Shown: positions 25,101 to 33,241, counted from the first letter of the stretch. The stretch is DNA of 42,621 bases from Alphaproteobacteria bacterium (GCA_024402815.1 JAKSTB010000003.1:1-42621); one strand, 5' to 3'. Numbers and translations are program-made. The notes: a model not told the origin generated them from the sequence alone.

Positions 25101-26078
25101 ATGACTTTAATACAACAATATTTTCAATATCATTTTGCACCAACATACATTGTTGCACACGCACCGTACGTGATGGTATTTAAAACAACACATTATTGTT
25201 GGTATAAATGTCCACACTGTTGCGAAGATGCCGGCCCACATCAAGATAAAATATATATTCCGGAAAATATCATATATGATTATTTAGACCAGGCTTTGAA
25301 CGACAATCGTTTTAGTAATGACATTATTTTTACTGGTGGCGAACCCTTCTCTGCATACCGTTTTTATGACACAAAATATATTCCAAATATATTACGATAC
25401 TCATTAAATCACAACATAGGTACAGATATAAAAACAAACGCAGGATGGGCAAACACTTCGTTTGGCAAAAATATATTTCACGACTTGAAAAATACTATTA
25501 TTGATACACATGATAAAAAATCACAATTACCAAAACTTCAGATATCATTATCATTGGATAATTATCACACAAATTGTTTTGAAAACAATTTAAAAATCAT
25601 CAAAGAATTAGCTGGATTGCCTGTGATAATACATTTATCATCAATCCAAGGTCAAGAAGAATTTGTTAAACATTTTGAAACAGCATTAGCTAAACAATTA
25701 CACCCACAAAATGCATGCATAATGGATTCACACGGTAATATCAAAGAAAACATAAAACTCATAAAAGACCACACTATATATATTCAATCTTATGGGACTT
25801 TATTCAATGGCGGTCGCGCCGTAAAAATAAAAGAAGCAAAACAAACACCATTACCACAATTTTCTTTTATAACCCAAGAAGGTTTCTTATTAGTTGCTTT
25901 TGACACTTTTGGACGTGTCACACTTGGTGAAAACAGCGGCCACAAAATCGCAACTCCATGGATTGATACAAATATTCAACCTAAAAAACTAAAAACTATT
26001 TCAAAGGAATTAGTTATTGATGCATTAAAAGAAAACTTGTATTACAATTTCTACGAACATTTTTTTAACCATTTATAA
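25101..26078 (+). CDS. Orphan radical SAM protein
   Basis: 325 aa. CWYKCPHC gives the radical SAM cluster motif C33-x3-C37-x2-C40; TGGEPF (78-83) is the SAM-binding GGE motif. Strand-helix units of a partial TIM barrel follow (LQISLSLDNYHTN, VIIHLSS). The C-terminal part (LVAFDTFGRVTLGEN) has the position of a SPASM or twitch domain but lacks its cysteines. The substrate is unknown. It has no operon partner: pnp is divergent and gpsA converges 7 nt away. The start was chosen at the leaderless ATG; 21 codons further upstream would overlap the promoter. High Lys/Asn content and AT-rich codons suggest a different history from its neighbours. Confidence 0.8.
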   Translation: MTLIQQYFQYHFAPTYIVAHAPYVMVFKTTHYCWYKCPHCCEDAGPHQDKIYIPENIIYDYLDQALNDNRFSNDIIFTGGEPFSAYRFYDTKYIPNILRYSLNHNIGTDIKTNAGWANTSFGKNIFHDLKNTIIDTHDKKSQLPKLQISLSLDNYHTNCFENNLKIIKELAGLPVIIHLSSIQGQEEFVKHFETALAKQLHPQNACIMDSHGNIKENIKLIKDHTIYIQSYGTLFNGGRAVKIKEAKQTPLPQFSFITQEGFLLVAFDTFGRVTLGENSGHKIATPWIDTNIQPKKLKTISKELVIDALKENLYYNFYEHFFNHL

Positions 26079-26085
26079 AAACGCC

Positions 26086-26949
26086 CTATATTCCCATTTT
26101 TTCTTTCATTTCGCACAATACTGGTGTTTTTACATTTAACAATTTTGCGCGTTCTATCAAGCCATTTAATGCAAAAATGCCTTCGACGGTACCCACAATT
26201 TGTTCACCACGCGCTATCGCCATACCGGCTGAAAAATTACGACTGGTTGGTGATGTGGCAGATAAAAACAAATCGCCAATTCCACACAATCCTAAAAATG
26301 TTTTAACATCTGCCCCCATTTCAACCGCCAGATACATTATTTCGTTCCATGCCCGTGCAAATACCAATGCGCGTTCGTTTTCCCCCCTGCCCTGAACTGT
26401 CATAAATCCAGATATCAATGCCACAGCATTTTTACCAACACCACACATTTGTGTACCCAAAATATCTGTTGTGTCTTGTAAATAAAATTCTGACAACGCG
26501 ATGTGTCCATATTGTCTTATGATGTCATCGCCCGCCAAAGTTGAACCCGTAGGAACACCCGCAGCAACTTCACGTGCAAATTGAGGGCCAGACAACACAC
26601 CAACATGATCACAACTGGGGATTTCTTCTGCTAAAATTTCAGACATAAATTGCCCAGTTTGTGCCTCCATCCCCTTGGTACAAATCAAAATTGGTTGTTC
26701 GTTGTAAACTTCACGCATTTTACGTGTAGTTTCTCTAAAAAATGCAGCAGGTGTTACAATCAGCCATAATTTACATGTCTTTAAATCAGCCATATTATCT
26801 GTTCTGGTTATATTTGCCGGCTTTTCAATATCTGGCAATCCATCAAATATACCCTGGTATCCCCAATGTATAACATCATTACCAGATTTTGCACACGCAC
26901 AGGCCAATGCAGTTCCCCACGCGCCTGCACTAAATACACCCACTTTCAT
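26086..26949 (-). CDS. gpsA: Glycerol-3-phosphate dehydrogenase, NAD(P)+
   Basis: Makes sn-glycerol 3-phosphate for phospholipids from dihydroxyacetone phosphate in the cytoplasm. 287 aa, about 40 shorter than typical GpsA (around 330). The N-terminal Rossmann motif is SAGAWGTALA instead of the usual GAGAWG, so the first glycine is Ser. TKGME, LSGPQFAREVAAG, the catalytic-lysine region GVGKNAVALISG and CGIGDLFLSATSPTSRNF are well kept. The ATG overlaps the stop of the TPR gene by 4 nt. Confidence 0.92.
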   Translation of the reverse strand: MKVGVFSAGAWGTALACACAKSGNDVIHWGYQGIFDGLPDIEKPANITRTDNMADLKTCKLWLIVTPAAFFRETTRKMREVYNEQPILICTKGMEAQTGQFMSEILAEEIPSCDHVGVLSGPQFAREVAAGVPTGSTLAGDDIIRQYGHIALSEFYLQDTTDILGTQMCGVGKNAVALISGFMTVQGRGENERALVFARAWNEIMYLAVEMGADVKTFLGLCGIGDLFLSATSPTSRNFSAGMAIARGEQIVGTVEGIFALNGLIERAKLLNVKTPVLCEMKEKMGI

Positions 26950-28556
26950 TTTAATTTCCTTAATTTTTTCTCTATCACTGGAATAACAACCAACCCATCA
27001 TCAGATAAATCTAATGCGCGTAGATATGATTTTTTTGCGTTTCTGATATCGCCTTTCTTTACATACATATCGCCCAGATGTTCATACAAAGAAGATTCGC
27101 CTGTGGATATTTCACCAACACGTTCCAATACTTCTAATGCAGCATCAACACCTTCGCGTTTTTCAACGATACACCCCAAAACATCCCATGCGCTGATATC
27201 TGACGTATCGCGTTTTACCAAAGTCATTGCATAATTATATGCCCTGTCCAAAGATTTGTTTTGTTGTAACCATATACGCGCCTGTAATTTCAAGACATCT
27301 GACAATAATCTGTCATCTAAATCCATTATTCTATCCATATCTTTTTGCGCTTTATTTGGTCTGTTAAACAACAAATAAATATCGGCACGATTTTTCAAGA
27401 AATAAATCTTGCCCTCTTCACTTAAATTTTTCTGGCGCAAAGCCCTGTTGACATATCTCAAAGCCGCATACATATTTCCGTTTTTCACTTCGTTATTCAC
27501 AGCCAATTTAACAACAGGTATAAACAAAGGATTTTTCTTTGCTAATTTTTTAATTTCGTCGTAATTTTCCCTGTTTTCTGTGATTTTTAATTGACCATAT
27601 AAATACAAAGGATTCTTTTCGGATACCGCATTAAAGCTTTTTTCATAATCCCCAGAATTATAAAAATAATATTGACCCAGGTAATAATTTATCGCATCTT
27701 GATGCGCACCATCTGATATATTTTCAGCGAATTTTAACAACAACAAAGACACGTCTGTGAAAATCCATATTTTCGCATGTGATACATTTTGAATTATGCT
27801 GAAAACCAAATTATTTTTTATTCCTGAATAATTAGACCAATCTGGGATAACATCATCTTCAAACAAATATAAACTGCCAGGTTTAGACATAAAATCATAA
27901 CGCAAAATATCCATATCTTCTGTCATGTTATTTTCACGATAAAAAGACATTAAATACAAATAATCGTTTATGTTCATAAAATCAGGATGAACCTTGGCAA
28001 ATTCTTTGGCCGCAGTATCAACATCATTATTCAAAACAGCAATTTGCCCACGGATAAACGCCTTCCATGAAGTTGCGGTATTTGATTCATTTACATATTG
28101 AATCGCTTCTTTAGATTTACCCTGTTGAACAGATGAAAACACCCTTAAACCTGTTAAAAAGCTGGATGTGTTTTTGCTATATCTTTTATAAATTTCCGGC
28201 CATTTATCATTTTTTACCAAATATGCATCATACATCAACCGCGAAGCCATATCTTTGGTATCTTTCAATAAAGGCACGGTATCGACAATTTTACCGTCAA
28301 AAAAAGCGGTTAAATTTTTTACATAATTTACCTCTGGTGAATCTGATTTTACCTGCCCCGCCATCTTTGATGCGGTATTAAAATCATTGACATATAATGC
28401 GTGCTGTGACGCCAAAAACAGCCCATAATCACTATCAACTATATGATCCCGTTGATACACATCATAAGGTTTAATTGTTTGCCCTATGAAACAAGAACAA
28501 ACAACTATGGTTGCAACTAAAATTACACCCGTATAAAAACTTTTAATATCTTTCAT
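26946..28556 (-). CDS. TPR-repeat protein with N-terminal membrane or lipid anchor
   Basis: 536 aa. The N-terminal hydrophobic segment (VILVATIVVCSC) ends in VCSC, a possible lipobox with Cys22, or is simply an anchor. The rest is helical repeats. The C-terminal 160 residues are clear TPRs (AALRYVNRALRQKNLSEEG, SSLYEHLGDMYVKKGDI). Such proteins are scaffolds, often in the cell envelope; the partner is unknown. No Shine-Dalgarno is visible upstream, and only 26 nt separate its start from the divergent rsmG start, so both promoters overlap. Co-translated with gpsA. Confidence 0.8.
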   Translation of the reverse strand: MKDIKSFYTGVILVATIVVCSCFIGQTIKPYDVYQRDHIVDSDYGLFLASQHALYVNDFNTASKMAGQVKSDSPEVNYVKNLTAFFDGKIVDTVPLLKDTKDMASRLMYDAYLVKNDKWPEIYKRYSKNTSSFLTGLRVFSSVQQGKSKEAIQYVNESNTATSWKAFIRGQIAVLNNDVDTAAKEFAKVHPDFMNINDYLYLMSFYRENNMTEDMDILRYDFMSKPGSLYLFEDDVIPDWSNYSGIKNNLVFSIIQNVSHAKIWIFTDVSLLLLKFAENISDGAHQDAINYYLGQYYFYNSGDYEKSFNAVSEKNPLYLYGQLKITENRENYDEIKKLAKKNPLFIPVVKLAVNNEVKNGNMYAALRYVNRALRQKNLSEEGKIYFLKNRADIYLLFNRPNKAQKDMDRIMDLDDRLLSDVLKLQARIWLQQNKSLDRAYNYAMTLVKRDTSDISAWDVLGCIVEKREGVDAALEVLERVGEISTGESSLYEHLGDMYVKKGDIRNAKKSYLRALDLSDDGLVVIPVIEKKLRKLK

Positions 28557-28566
28557 AATGAAATCA

Positions 28567-28575
28567 TGTTAGAAT
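28567..28575 (+). promoter_or_regulatory. Extended -10 promoter giving a leaderless rsmG transcript
   Basis: TGT followed by TAGAAT (28570-28575) is an extended -10 element. The ATG lies 7 nt downstream and has no Shine-Dalgarno. No good -35 was found. Confidence 0.55.
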
Positions 28576-28582
28576 AAAAGTT

Positions 28583-29143
28583 ATGGATAATAAAGAAAAA
28601 TTTGAAAAATATGAAAATCTTTTGAAAGAATGGGCCCAAAAAATCAACCTTGTTGCGCCCAGTACTTTGTCAGATATTCAAAACAGACATATAAATGACA
28701 GTGCCCAATTGGCCACTTACATCCCAAAAAATGTAAATATTATTGATTTGGGCAGTGGCGCTGGATTTCCGGGCGTTGTTTTGGCTATATTGGGTTGGAA
28801 TGTGATTTGTTTGGAATCTATCACCAAAAAAACAAATTTTTTAAATATATTAAAACAAGAACTTGATTTGCCAAACCTGACCATTGTAAATGATCGAATT
28901 GAAAATTTTCTTTTGAAAACACCGGTAAATACCGGGAATTTTGTATTTACCGCACGTGCATTTGCGCCTTTGATTAAAATTTTAGATTATACACACAAAA
29001 AACATTGCCGGCTTTTTTTATTAAAAGGCCGGGAAATTGAAACCGAAATAAACGCTGCAAAAAACAAATATAAATTCGATTATGAACTGTATCCATCTAA
29101 AACAGGCGACGGTCATATTTTATATATTAAATCTGTAAAATAA
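28583..29143 (+). CDS. rsmG: 16S rRNA (guanine-N7) methyltransferase RsmG
   Basis: Methylates G527 of 16S rRNA. 186 aa, slightly shorter than E. coli RsmG. It has the family N-terminus (WAQKINLVAPSTLSDIQNRHINDS), the SAM-binding motif DLGSGAGFPG (55-64) and FTARAFAPLIKIL. It is the first gene of rsmG-parA-parB, the classic group near the replication origin, but mnmG, its usual upstream neighbour, is absent. Confidence 0.95.
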   Translation: MDNKEKFEKYENLLKEWAQKINLVAPSTLSDIQNRHINDSAQLATYIPKNVNIIDLGSGAGFPGVVLAILGWNVICLESITKKTNFLNILKQELDLPNLTIVNDRIENFLLKTPVNTGNFVFTARAFAPLIKILDYTHKKHCRLFLLKGREIETEINAAKNKYKFDYELYPSKTGDGHILYIKSVK

Positions 29144-29148
29144 CGAAT

Positions 29149-29164
29149 TATTTCACATGAAATA
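29149..29164. promoter_or_regulatory. parS-like site upstream of parA
   Basis: TATTTCACATGAAATA matches 13 of 16 positions of the bacterial parS consensus TGTTTCACGTGAAACA. The outer arms are symmetric. It sits 5 nt after rsmG, upstream of the parA promoter. Confidence 0.55.
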
Positions 29165-29203
29165 AAATATAACATTTTGTTTTTAGTCAATTTTTATTTT
29201 ATA

Positions 29204-29232
29204 TTGACTATTTTTTTATAATTTAATATTCT
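29204..29232 (+). promoter_or_regulatory. Promoter of parAB
   Basis: TTGACT (29204-29209), 17-nt spacer, TATTCT (29227-29232), then an AAGGAAG Shine-Dalgarno before parA. Confidence 0.5.
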
Positions 29233-29259
29233 GTTTTTATCAATAAGGAAGTGAAGAAA

Positions 29260-30033
29260 ATGGCAATTGTAATATCTTTTACAAATCAAAAAGGGGGGGT
29301 TGGCAAAACAACAACCGCTATAAATATCGCTGCATCTTTGGCTGCAATTAACAAACGTGTTTTGTTAATCGACATGGATTCCCAGGGAAATGCTGGCACA
29401 GGACTGGGGTTTGTTCGTGCTGCACACAAACAAAATGTATATGATGTTTTGATGGAAAATTCAAAAATCGAAGAGAACATTTTAACCACAGCGGTCAAAA
29501 ATATGCATATATTACCGGCATCTGCTAAATTAGCCGGCGCAGAATTAGATATGTTAGATTTGGAAAATCGCGAATATCGTCTTAGGAACGCATTGGACAC
29601 AATATCAAATAATTATGATTTTATACTGATAGATTGTCCGCCTGCTTTGGGTATACTGACCGTAAATGCTTTAACCGCTTCTGATTATGTTATCATACCT
29701 TTGCAATGTGAATTCTTTGCATTGGAAGGTGTTCAACAACTGTTATCCACAATCCAAGCGATAAAGCAAAAATGGAATCCGGACCTTGATATTTTAGGTA
29801 TGGTATTAACAATGTACGATAAAAAATTGGGATTAACCAAAGCTGTTGAAGAAGATGTGCGCAACACATTTGGCGATAAAGTATTCAAAACTATTATTCC
29901 GCGAAATGTTCGCATTTCAGAAGCGCCCAGCCACGGAAAACCCGCCCTATTTTATGATTTCAAATCAACGGGCGCCCAAGCATATTTACGTGTCGCAACC
30001 GAAGTAGTCAACGCATTAGAAAAAAGGATTTAA
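29260..30033 (+). CDS. parA: Chromosome-partitioning ATPase ParA/Soj
   Basis: 257 aa from the ATG. A GTG three codons upstream touches the AAGGA Shine-Dalgarno and is rejected. Deviant Walker A KGGVGKTT (11-18), the DMDSQGN A' motif and Walker B ILIDCPPALGIL are intact. ParA forms ATP-dependent dimers on the nucleoid and moves ParB-parS complexes. It is 2 nt before parB. The short form without an N-terminal DNA-binding domain is the chromosomal (Soj) type. Confidence 0.96.
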   Translation: MAIVISFTNQKGGVGKTTTAINIAASLAAINKRVLLIDMDSQGNAGTGLGFVRAAHKQNVYDVLMENSKIEENILTTAVKNMHILPASAKLAGAELDMLDLENREYRLRNALDTISNNYDFILIDCPPALGILTVNALTASDYVIIPLQCEFFALEGVQQLLSTIQAIKQKWNPDLDILGMVLTMYDKKLGLTKAVEEDVRNTFGDKVFKTIIPRNVRISEAPSHGKPALFYDFKSTGAQAYLRVATEVVNALEKRI

Positions 30034-30035
30034 AA

Positions 30036-30914
30036 ATGTCTTCTAAATTTTTAGGTAAATCTTTGGCTGAATTACATCAAGAAATGGGGCAAATACCGGA
30101 CATTTCTGTTTTAACAGGTGGCGAACGCGTTATCGTAAAACAAATACCATTAAATCAAATCAGCCCCAACCCAGACCAACCCAGAAAACATTTTTCCGAA
30201 AAAGAATTAAATGAATTGGCGGAATCTGTGCGCAAAAAGGGTGTTTTGGTTCCAATCATATTGCGCGGTGTTAAAAACAAACCATATCTTTATGAAATTG
30301 TCGCTGGGGAACGCAGATATCGCGCATCACAAATCGCAGGTTTAAAGGAAATACCGGCATTGGTAAAAACTTTGGATGAAAAAAATGCAATGGAAATTGC
30401 TTTGATTGAGAATGTCCAACGCGAAAACCTGAATCCAATTGAAGAAGCCGAAGGTTATAAAAACCTGATGGAAAAATGCGATTATGCCATCGAAGATATA
30501 TCTAAATTGATTGGTAAATCTGAAAGCTATATTCGCAATCTTATGCGTATAACAACACTGCCTGATTCGGTCAAAGAATTGGTAAAAAGTGGCGAATTAT
30601 CGGCGTCTCACGCACGAACAATCGCTGTGTCCGACAACCCAGAACAATTGGCGCACGACATTATAAATAACAAATTGTCTGTGGCAGACGCACACAAAGA
30701 GGTTAACACAACTGACCGTGCAAAGACCAGTCGTTCTTTCACAAAAACAACTATGGATCCAGTGTATGTCGAAAAATTGGAATCCAGATTGTCCGAAACA
30801 TTTAATACACATGTGAAATTGCGTGAAAAACGGGGTGGGGCGGGTGAAATTATTATTAAATTCACAAACCGCATCCAAATGGAAGATTTGATTAAAAAAT
30901 TACAAAATAATTAA
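30036..30914 (+). CDS. parB: Chromosome-partitioning protein ParB
   Basis: 292 aa. The N-terminal CTP-binding domain has GERRYRAS (91-98) and IENVQRENLNPIEEA (about 126-140). The central helix-turn-helix domain (DISKLIGKSESYIRNLMR) binds parS, and the C-terminal dimerisation domain ends the protein. It spreads from parS as a CTP-dependent clamp. Paired with parA, and with a parS-like site about 870 nt upstream. Confidence 0.96.
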   Translation: MSSKFLGKSLAELHQEMGQIPDISVLTGGERVIVKQIPLNQISPNPDQPRKHFSEKELNELAESVRKKGVLVPIILRGVKNKPYLYEIVAGERRYRASQIAGLKEIPALVKTLDEKNAMEIALIENVQRENLNPIEEAEGYKNLMEKCDYAIEDISKLIGKSESYIRNLMRITTLPDSVKELVKSGELSASHARTIAVSDNPEQLAHDIINNKLSVADAHKEVNTTDRAKTSRSFTKTTMDPVYVEKLESRLSETFNTHVKLREKRGGAGEIIIKFTNRIQMEDLIKKLQNN

Positions 30915-30922
30915 TCAGTGAC

Positions 30923-31012
30923 ATGGCCAAAAATGGCAGAAATTGGTGCAGGCCGTTAAAGATGTGGGATGAATTGGTTGACGACAAACCCAGATTTGAA
31001 AAAATATCATAA
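30923..31012 (+). CDS. Possible 29-residue protein after parB
   Basis: An ATG 8 nt after parB opens MAKNGRNWCRPLKMWDELVD and ends at a TAA. It has two Trp residues and mixed charges, unlike random AT-rich translation. No Shine-Dalgarno is seen, but it could be coupled to parB, and it lies before the terminator. It may also be a gene remnant. Confidence 0.3.
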   Translation: MAKNGRNWCRPLKMWDELVDDKPRFEKIS

Positions 31013-31021
31013 CAGTTGAAT

Positions 31022-31051
31022 AAAAAAACACCGGCATTTGCCGGTGTTTTT
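31022..31051. terminator. Bidirectional terminator between parB and pal
   Basis: AACACCGGC / GCCGGTGTT stem with an ATTT loop, flanked by an A-run on the left and a T-run on the right, serving both converging units. Confidence 0.9.
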
Positions 31052-31071
31052 CAATATTTTAACAAACTGTA

Positions 31072-31488
31072 TTATTTAACAGTTGTTGTTGCATTACGGT
31101 TATATTTCCAAACGCTTTCACCGGTACCTTTGACCAATGGACGTTCTTTACCGTAAGAAACAGTAGAGATACGACGTGCATCTATACCGTCTTTAACCAA
31201 TACTTTCTTTGCTGCGTTTGCACGACGTGCACCCAAAGCCAAGTTGTATTCTTCGGTACCACGTTCGTCACAATTACCCGCAATTTGGATTTTTGTTTTT
31301 TCGTGGTTTTTCATATACAAAGATTGTCCCAACAAGTTGTTTTGTGCTTCTTCTGAAATTTCTGCAGAATTATAAGCAAAGAAAACACGTTGGTCATTCA
31401 AATCAGCAGGTTCAACAACACTGGATCCGCCGCAAGCAGCTAACAGACCAGCAACACCAGCCAATAAAGCAAAGTTTTTTATTTTCAT
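31072..31488 (-). CDS. pal: Peptidoglycan-associated lipoprotein Pal
   Basis: 138 aa from the ATG with a GGGAG Shine-Dalgarno; the 16-codon extension upstream is rejected. The lipoprotein signal ends LLAAC (Cys19). The OmpA-like domain carries IAGNCDERGTEEYNLALGAR, characteristic of Pal, and ISTVSYGKERP. It links the outer membrane to peptidoglycan in the Tol-Pal system. tolB and ybgF, the usual neighbours, are not next to it. Confidence 0.94.
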   Translation of the reverse strand: MKIKNFALLAGVAGLLAACGGSSVVEPADLNDQRVFFAYNSAEISEEAQNNLLGQSLYMKNHEKTKIQIAGNCDERGTEEYNLALGARRANAAKKVLVKDGIDARRISTVSYGKERPLVKGTGESVWKYNRNATTTVK

Positions 31489-31524
31489 GAAAATACTCCC
31501 TTGAGTTTTTGTTGCTCTGGGTTT

Positions 31525-31553
31525 ATTGTATATCAATAAATATTTAAAATCAA
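31525..31553 (-). promoter_or_regulatory. Promoter of pal
   Basis: TTGATT (31548-31553), 17-nt spacer, TACAAT (31525-31530) on the minus strand. Confidence 0.5.
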
Positions 31554-31562
31554 GGACAAATC

Positions 31563-32312
31563 ATGGGATATAATGCTTTGCAAGATTTGAATATGGCGGG
31601 AGTTCAATGGGAATTGACTGAACAACCTGTAATTCAGGGCATACCTAAAACAGAAGGAAAAAAACCAAGCCCAGAATCAACAGCCCGAAACACAGAAAAA
31701 AATATTGTTGTGCCTGCCGTGGCACCTGTTGTTTTAGATTCTGTTACAAAAATGTTGGAATCTTGCAATGATATCGATTCGTTAATGAACGTTATTAAAA
31801 ATGTAAATCACCCTTTGCGTTCTGGTGCAACCAACACAGTCCTTCCAAACATTGCAAAAAATCCAAATGGTTTAATTATTATAACCGATATGCCAAACAC
31901 AGAAGATGATTTGTCTGGGCATATTTTTTCGGGAAATACCGGTGATTTATTGGATAAAATGTTGTCTGCTATACAAATGTCACGCGAAAACGTGTCGCTG
32001 ATCCCGTTGGTTTTTTGGAAAACACCGGGCGGACGCACCCCGTTAAGCGAAGAATTAAAATTAACCCGTCCAATACTTGATAAAATGATAGATTTGTTAA
32101 AGCCACAAATTGTAATTACATTTGGAACTTTGGCCGCAACGGAAATAGGGCAAACTAATTTAACATCTAATCACGGAACAGAAATTAAAACAGACAAAGG
32201 ATACACAATTATTCCGTTATTCCATCCAAATTATTTGATATTAAAACCCAGTGCAAAAAAAGATGTTTGGGCAGTGCTTCAAAATGTGCAAAAAATGTTG
32301 AAAATGTCGTAA
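31563..32312 (+). CDS. Divergent family 4-type uracil-DNA glycosylase
   Basis: 249 aa. The C-terminal 150 residues follow the alphaproteobacterial uracil-DNA glycosylase pattern: a motif A region at about 105-135 (IITDMPNTEDDLSGHIFSG, ending in LLDKML), the LIPLVFWKTPGGRTP strand-loop, ITFGTLAA and motif B HPNYL (221-225). Motif A reads TDMPNTED where GEAPGADED is typical, and only one cysteine (Cys68) remains in the region where family 4 enzymes bind an iron-sulfur cluster. It may be a UDG with altered activity or a non-catalytic descendant. An AAGGA Shine-Dalgarno is present. Confidence 0.7.
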   Translation: MGYNALQDLNMAGVQWELTEQPVIQGIPKTEGKKPSPESTARNTEKNIVVPAVAPVVLDSVTKMLESCNDIDSLMNVIKNVNHPLRSGATNTVLPNIAKNPNGLIIITDMPNTEDDLSGHIFSGNTGDLLDKMLSAIQMSRENVSLIPLVFWKTPGGRTPLSEELKLTRPILDKMIDLLKPQIVITFGTLAATEIGQTNLTSNHGTEIKTDKGYTIIPLFHPNYLILKPSAKKDVWAVLQNVQKMLKMS

Positions 32313-32356
32313 AAATATTTAATAATCAAATCAGCTATTATTAAAGGAGCACAACA

Positions 32357-32902
32357 ATTAAACAAACAAATAATAACAAATCCCGTGATATGGGACCACG
32401 TGTAAACGATAAAATTTCCGCAAAAACCGTCCAGGTAATCAGCCAAGACGGCCAAAATCTTGGGGTTATGGATTTATCTGATGCTTTGAATACGGCATAT
32501 GATTCAGGTTTAGATTTAGTTGAAATCAACGCATCTGCATCACCTGTATTGGTCAAGATTATGGATTACGGAAAATATAAGTATGAACAGAAAAAACGTG
32601 CAAGCGAAGCACGCAAAAAACAAAAAACAGTTGAAGTTCGTGAAGTTTGGGTAACCCCTGTGATTGAAGAAAACGATTTCAATGTGAAAATGAAAAAAGT
32701 TTTCGAATTTCTGGATGGTGGCAACAAGGTTAAAATCGCAGTTATGACACATGGGGATAAACGTGTTTTGGCACGCACCAGGGATGCTGTTCCACAATTA
32801 TTTGCCAGAATTATAGATTTGATTGGCGACAAGGGTGTTGTTGAATCTAAATCAAAACCGGAAGATCGAACAAAATCAATTATTATCGCACCTGCGAAAT
32901 AA
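32357..32902 (+). CDS. infC: Translation initiation factor IF-3, apparent AUU start
   Basis: IF-3 binds the 30S subunit and checks the start codon. 181 aa from an ATT at 32357: AAAGGAG lies 7 nt upstream of it, and the first in-frame ATG is 11 codons later with no Shine-Dalgarno and would cut into the N-terminal tail (GPRVNDKI follows directly). The N-domain includes LGVMDLSDALNTAYDSG and LVKIMDYGKYKYE; the C-domain includes VKIAVMTHGDK. In E. coli infC the AUU start allows IF-3 to repress its own translation, so the same control is likely here. rpmI and rplT, the usual next genes, are missing. Confidence 0.93.
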   Translation: MKQTNNNKSRDMGPRVNDKISAKTVQVISQDGQNLGVMDLSDALNTAYDSGLDLVEINASASPVLVKIMDYGKYKYEQKKRASEARKKQKTVEVREVWVTPVIEENDFNVKMKKVFEFLDGGNKVKIAVMTHGDKRVLARTRDAVPQLFARIIDLIGDKGVVESKSKPEDRTKSIIIAPAK

Positions 32903-32906
32903 AATT

Positions 32907-32958
32907 TACGCCTGATATTTTGGTAACAATAATACCATTTATTGGGCGTTTTTTTATT
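32907..32958 (+). terminator. Terminator of infC
   Basis: An imperfect long hairpin (ACGCC...TGGTA with TACCA...GGGCGT) ends in TTTTTTTATTT. Confidence 0.6.
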
Positions 32959-32978
32959 TGTTAAACAAAGTTTATTTG

Positions 32979-33007
32979 TTGCAAAACGGGTTTTTATGCT
33001 GTACTGT
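32979..33007 (+). promoter_or_regulatory. Promoter of xseB-mutS-truB-rpsO
   Basis: TTGCAA (32979-32984), 17-nt spacer, TACTGT (33002-33007). Confidence 0.4.
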
Positions 33008-33036
33008 GATTTGGACGAAAAACAAAAGGAAAAATT

Positions 33037-33240
33037 ATGGATTCTAACAAACTTTCTTTTGAAGAAGCATACAAACAATTAACCGATATTGTTCAAAAAA
33101 TGGAATCTGGCGAATTGCCATTGGCTGATTCTGTGGCCGCATACGAACAGGGTATAAAATTAAAGGCATATTGCGAACAATTATTGAAAGAAGCCGAATT
33201 AAAAATTGAAACATTAAAGGTATCTAATACCGGTGAATAA
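33037..33240 (+). CDS. xseB: Exodeoxyribonuclease VII small subunit
   Basis: 67 aa, normal length. It has the XseB pattern LSFEEAYKQLTDIVQKMESG, then LPLADSVAAYEQGI and a C-terminal LLKEAELKIE helix. It works with XseA to degrade single-stranded DNA. The ATG has an AAAAGGAA Shine-Dalgarno. It runs straight into mutS. Confidence 0.92.
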   Translation: MDSNKLSFEEAYKQLTDIVQKMESGELPLADSVAAYEQGIKLKAYCEQLLKEAELKIETLKVSNTGE

Positions 33241-33241
33241 T

